From contig JAQXCQ010000186.1 of assembly GCA_029251785.1 (NCBI GenBank), forward strand, positions 1 through 64,000: a stretch of DNA of 64,000 bases. The letters are read 5' to 3'. This DNA comes from Maricaulis sp. GTDB taxonomy: Bacteria; Pseudomonadota; Alphaproteobacteria; Caulobacterales; Maricaulaceae. The notes under the pieces are model-generated. The model did no database searches and was not told the DNA's origin. It saw only the letters and a program-made list of their open reading frames with translations. Shown piece after piece: positions 62,155-64,000 of this stretch. The position numbers and the translations under genes were made by a program. Positions within the stretch are counted from its first letter, which is position 1, and the number at the start of each line of letters is the position of its first letter.

Positions 62155-64000
62155 ATGACCGCCTCACTCATCGACTTCGCGCCCCTCATCCCGATGGCTT
62201 ATATCGCCGGACTCACCGGCATGGCTCTGATCGCCATTGGCATCGGTGCCTTTCAACGCCTGTCCGGCTGGCTCTGGCGATCGCTCGCCGCACTGGCGAT
62301 GGCTCTGCTACTGGCCAATCCATCACTTGTCGAAGAACAACGCGATCCATTGGCTGACATTGTCGTATTGGTCACCGATACCAGCGCCAGCATGGATGTC
62401 GGGGATCGTACCGAAGCATCACAAACGATGGCGCAGGCCCTGCGCGACCAGGCCGAAAGCGACCCGTTGCTCGACATTGTCGAAGTTGAAACGACCGACA
62501 ATGTCGACGGTACGATGATGTTTGAAGGGGTCAACCAAGCGCTGGCGAGCACACCGCGTGATCGGATCGCCGGTCTTGTCTTGGTCAGTGACGGGCAAAT
62601 ACACGATGCACCCGCTAATCCCGAAGAACTGAATCTGGATGCGCCGATACACCATGTCATGCCCGGCGACCGGAATGCCGGCGACCGTCGCCTGATCGTC
62701 GAAGAAGCGCCACGCTACGGCATTGTCGGTCAGACTGTGTCTTTCAATCTTCGCGTCGAAGACAGCGCGATGCAGGGCAGCGTTCTCGTTGCCGTGCGCT
62801 TTGACGGGGGAGATCCACAATACCATCGCATTCCAATCGGCCGCACCGCTGAGGTCGAGGTACGCGTCGGTCAACGTGGTCAGAACGTTATCGAAATCGA
62901 GGTTGAGGCCGGTCCTCAGGAATTATCCCTAATCAATAACCGCGCTGCAGTGCACGTCACAGGCGTGCGGGATCGTCTGCGCGTATTGTTGGTGACCGGA
63001 GAACCCCATAACGGTGCCCGCGCCTGGCGTGACCTTCTCAAGTCCGACCCATCTGTCGATCTCGTTCACTTCACAATCCTGCGTCCTCAGGATCGTCAGG
63101 ATAACACGCCGACCGATGAGTTGGCCCTGATCCAGTTTCCGCACCGCGAGTTATTTGTGGAGCGTCTCGACGGGTTTGACCTGGTGATTTTCGATCGCTA
63201 TCGCCGCCGTAATATCGTTCCAGCCCTGTATTTCGATAATGTCGCCCGCTATGTCGAAAATGGTGGTGCTCTTCTGGTCACCGCTGGCCCGCCCTATTCC
63301 GGAGCCGCGAGTTTAAGCCGAACAGCATTGGCGGCAGTTCTTCCGGTTAGGCCGACAGGAACGATTTCTGAACAGCGCATCCTGCCCCAGCCGACACAGG
63401 ATGGTTTACGTCATCCTGTTACCGCGGGCCTGGAAGGCGGCGGTGCTGACCCCGAATGGGGAGCCTGGCTTCGCCATATACAGGGGGTCTCCCTGGGAGG
63501 ACAGACCCTGTTGGCAACCGAAGACGGTGATCCGCTCCTCGCCTTGCAGAGACGCGGTCTTGGGCGCTCCGCAATCGTGATGACGGACCAAACCTGGCTA
63601 TGGTCCCGCGGCTATGATGGTGGGGGACCCTATGCCGAATTATTCCGTCGCGTCGCCCACTGGCTGATGCGTGAGCCAGAGCTCGACGAGGAACGTCTGG
63701 TCGCCTATGCCAATGACGGCACACTGAACGTTGATCGCGTCACCCTGTCTGACACAGCGCCTCCATTGCAGGTCACATGGCCCGACGGGCAGCAACAGGT
63801 CGCCTCCATGTCCCAGATCGAAGATGGTCGTTTCTCCGCTGCGGTCGAATCGCAGGGTTCCGGTTTGGTCAGATTGCGCTCTGGCGACTTAACCACGGTC
63901 GCCGCATTGGGGCCGCTAAATCCGATGGAATTCGCGAATCTACAACCGACCGGGGACGTGCTTGACCCGTTTGTTGACGCAACTGATGGTGGGCTTTTTT
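62155..64000 (+). CDS. Large membrane protein with glutamine-amidotransferase-like/vWA-like region, truncated by window end
   Basis: ATG at 62155 open to the window end: MTASLIDFAPLIPMAYIAGLTG...IVVLVTDTSASMDVGDR...LLVTGEPHNGARAWRDLLKSDPSVDLVHFTILRP. Confidence 0.88.
   Translation, partial: MTASLIDFAPLIPMAYIAGLTGMALIAIGIGAFQRLSGWLWRSLAALAMALLLANPSLVEEQRDPLADIVVLVTDTSASMDVGDRTEASQTMAQALRDQAESDPLLDIVEVETTDNVDGTMMFEGVNQALASTPRDRIAGLVLVSDGQIHDAPANPEELNLDAPIHHVMPGDRNAGDRRLIVEEAPRYGIVGQTVSFNLRVEDSAMQGSVLVAVRFDGGDPQYHRIPIGRTAEVEVRVGQRGQNVIEIEVEAGPQELSLINNRAAVHVTGVRDRLRVLLVTGEPHNGARAWRDLLKSDPSVDLVHFTILRPQDRQDNTPTDELALIQFPHRELFVERLDGFDLVIFDRYRRRNIVPALYFDNVARYVENGGALLVTAGPPYSGAASLSRTALAAVLPVRPTGTISEQRILPQPTQDGLRHPVTAGLEGGGADPEWGAWLRHIQGVSLGGQTLLATEDGDPLLALQRRGLGRSAIVMTDQTWLWSRGYDGGGPYAELFRRVAHWLMREPELDEERLVAYANDGTLNVDRVTLSDTAPPLQVTWPDGQQQVASMSQIEDGRFSAAVESQGSGLVRLRSGDLTTVAALGPLNPMEFANLQPTGDVLDPFVDATDGGLF

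Overview
The window is 64 kb of dense, GC-rich chromosome. Gene content and order (bc1 operon, UbiK/Lgt/MidA, UvrC/CDP-alcohol transferase, DUF1285/NUDIX/CCA/DUF6111, MoxR/DUF58/DUF4159) suggest an alphaproteobacterium, probably Maricaulales/Caulobacterales-like; this is inference from family content only. I see about 65 protein-coding genes, mostly housekeeping: uvrC, proC, lgt, prs, rplY, pth, ychF, rlmJ, apt, mtnP, petABC, trmL, hemF, cca. I recognise no rRNA, tRNA, CRISPR array, prophage or IS element. The best non-routine signals are: (1) an S41-type peptidase gene with an in-frame TAA where the family normally has Tyr; (2) a CHASE3-GAF hybrid histidine kinase split by a 1-nt frameshift in a homopolymer; (3) a membrane protein built from a clear internal duplication; (4) an inverted-repeat cluster with pseudoknot topology between hemF and cca, a candidate ncRNA; (5) a long compound palindrome at 5950-6012; (6) a perfect 9-bp inverted repeat in the petABC/trmL divergent promoter; (7) an unlisted 26-codon hydrophobic small ORF. 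I found no convincing new multi-gene defence or mobile system. All family calls are by eye from motifs; no database search was run.
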